Part shown: positions 5,449-5,997 of the stretch, in pieces | Position numbering within the stretch: position 1 is the stretch's first letter | Layout: each line of letters starts with the position of its first letter | DNA from: Chloroflexota bacterium | GTDB lineage: Bacteria; Chloroflexota; UBA5177; JANWHV01 | Assembly (NCBI GenBank): GCA_025450255.1 | Contig: JANWHV010000052.1 | Location: 1 to 5,997, forward strand | Length of the DNA stretch: 5,997 nucleotides | Direction: 5' to 3' | Position numbers and translations under genes: made by a program | The notes under the pieces: generated by a model | What the model saw: only the letters and a program-made list of their open reading frames with translations | What the model was told of the DNA's origin: nothing | Database searches by the model: none

Positions 5449-5997
5449 CTACCCTACCAGCGCCAGCGTCGCCAGCGCCATCACCTCGGCGGCGGCGCGC
5501 AGGTCGGCCAGCGCAAGCGACTCGTCCACCACGTGCGTCTCACGGATCTCCCCTGGCCCATACACGATGCACTCGCTCACCCCCGCCTGCCGCACCACGA
5601 AACGCTGGTCGTCCGTGCCGGGGCTGCACACGATACCGGGCTCTCGCCCCAACACCGTGCGGACCGCCGCCGCGAAGGCCGCGCCGGCCCGCGTCCCCTC
5701 CCCGACCCACACCGGGTCCGTGGCGTACTGCTCGTGGTAGCGATCGGCGAAATCCGCGTCGTTTGCCGCCAGGTCGTCGAAAATCGCCAGCAGCTCCGCG
5801 CGCGCGCCATCCACCGTCTCGCTCTCCACCAGCCTCCGGTCAAACGAGGCGCGGCAGCTTGCCGCCACCGTGTTGGTGCTGGTGCCGCCGCTTATGGTGC
5901 CGAAGGTGATGCTCGATCCGGAAGCGCTCTCCGGGATCACCCGCACCAGTGCCCGGCGTTCGCGCAGCTTCGGCTTCAGGTCGCGCTCGATGGCCGC
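5449..5997 (-). CDS. M20 family metallopeptidase/amidohydrolase, C-terminal part (cut by window edge)
   Basis: The last 182 residues of an M20 (ArgE/DapE/ACY1/CPG2-type) metal-dependent deacylase or peptidase; the frame is open to the right edge. Numbering within the fragment: the lid/dimerisation domain includes TFGTISGGTSTNTVAASCRA (31-50) and SFDRRLVESETVDG (51-64), matching the family pattern of a Gly-Gly/Asn turn followed by the D-x-R strand. The C-terminal catalytic part shows CSPGTDDQRFVV (124-135), VYGPG (145-149) and ETHVVDESLALADL (153-166). His155 is the likely last zinc ligand, in the place of the usual AHxxNE/D. The N-terminal metal-binding half lies outside the window, so activity and subfamily cannot be judged. 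The GTG at 5946 is only an internal Val: the upstream codons (ERDLKPKLRERRALVRV) continue the domain. It is the first gene of the visible row. Confidence 0.92.
   Translation of the reverse strand, partial: AAIERDLKPKLRERRALVRVIPESASGSSITFGTISGGTSTNTVAASCRASFDRRLVESETVDGARAELLAIFDDLAANDADFADRYHEQYATDPVWVGEGTRAGAAFAAAVRTVLGREPGIVCSPGTDDQRFVVRQAGVSECIVYGPGEIRETHVVDESLALADLRAAAEVMALATLALVG

Overview
The window is compact, GC-rich bacterial DNA (roughly two thirds G+C by eye). Every supported gene lies on the minus strand, so the region is read from right to left. Four of the five genes are complete at both ends of the reading frame, and the fifth runs off the right edge. Spacers are 58, 43, 208 and 73 bases. 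Clear Shine-Dalgarno sites precede three starts, which suggests one operon or a run of tightly packed co-directional genes. The host cannot be named from this sequence. The GC content, a Sec signal peptide on a quinoprotein, and the interspersed repeats would fit an environmental Chloroflexota-, Acidobacteriota- or actinobacterium-like genome, but this is inference.

In transcription order: (1) 5997-5449, the C-terminal part of an M20-family metallopeptidase/amidohydrolase, cut by the window edge. (2) 5375-4452, a 307-residue alpha/beta hydrolase with a complete apparent Ser-Asp-His triad. (3) 4243-2906, a 445-residue protein whose first half resembles a SagB-like nitroreductase-fold oxidoreductase and whose C-terminal part I do not recognise. 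(4) 2862-1918, a 314-residue P1-family (DmpA/S58) self-processing aminopeptidase. (5) 1859-165, a secreted PQQ-dependent beta-propeller dehydrogenase. The quinoprotein frame is continuous from signal peptide to C-terminus except for a single in-frame TAG at 1751-1749, just after the signal peptide. It is therefore either a fresh pseudogene, a sequence error, or a read-through case.

Non-coding structure is concentrated around the alpha/beta hydrolase. A 9-base-phased repeat lies on each side of it in the same orientation (5403-5420 and 4399-4416). The long 208-base spacer downstream carries three related palindromic units at 4267-4286, 4308-4323 and 4356-4370. The two full hairpins share the loop TGTA and differ by compensating changes in both stem arms. 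This looks like a small repeat-rich insertion in an otherwise tight gene row.

Functionally the set combines two peptide or amide hydrolases, a general hydrolase, a possible flavin oxidoreductase and an extracytoplasmic quinoprotein. A catabolic or scavenging role for amides, peptides or alcohols is possible, but no substrate can be read from the sequence. I do not see a defence system, CRISPR array, tRNA, rRNA or transposase.
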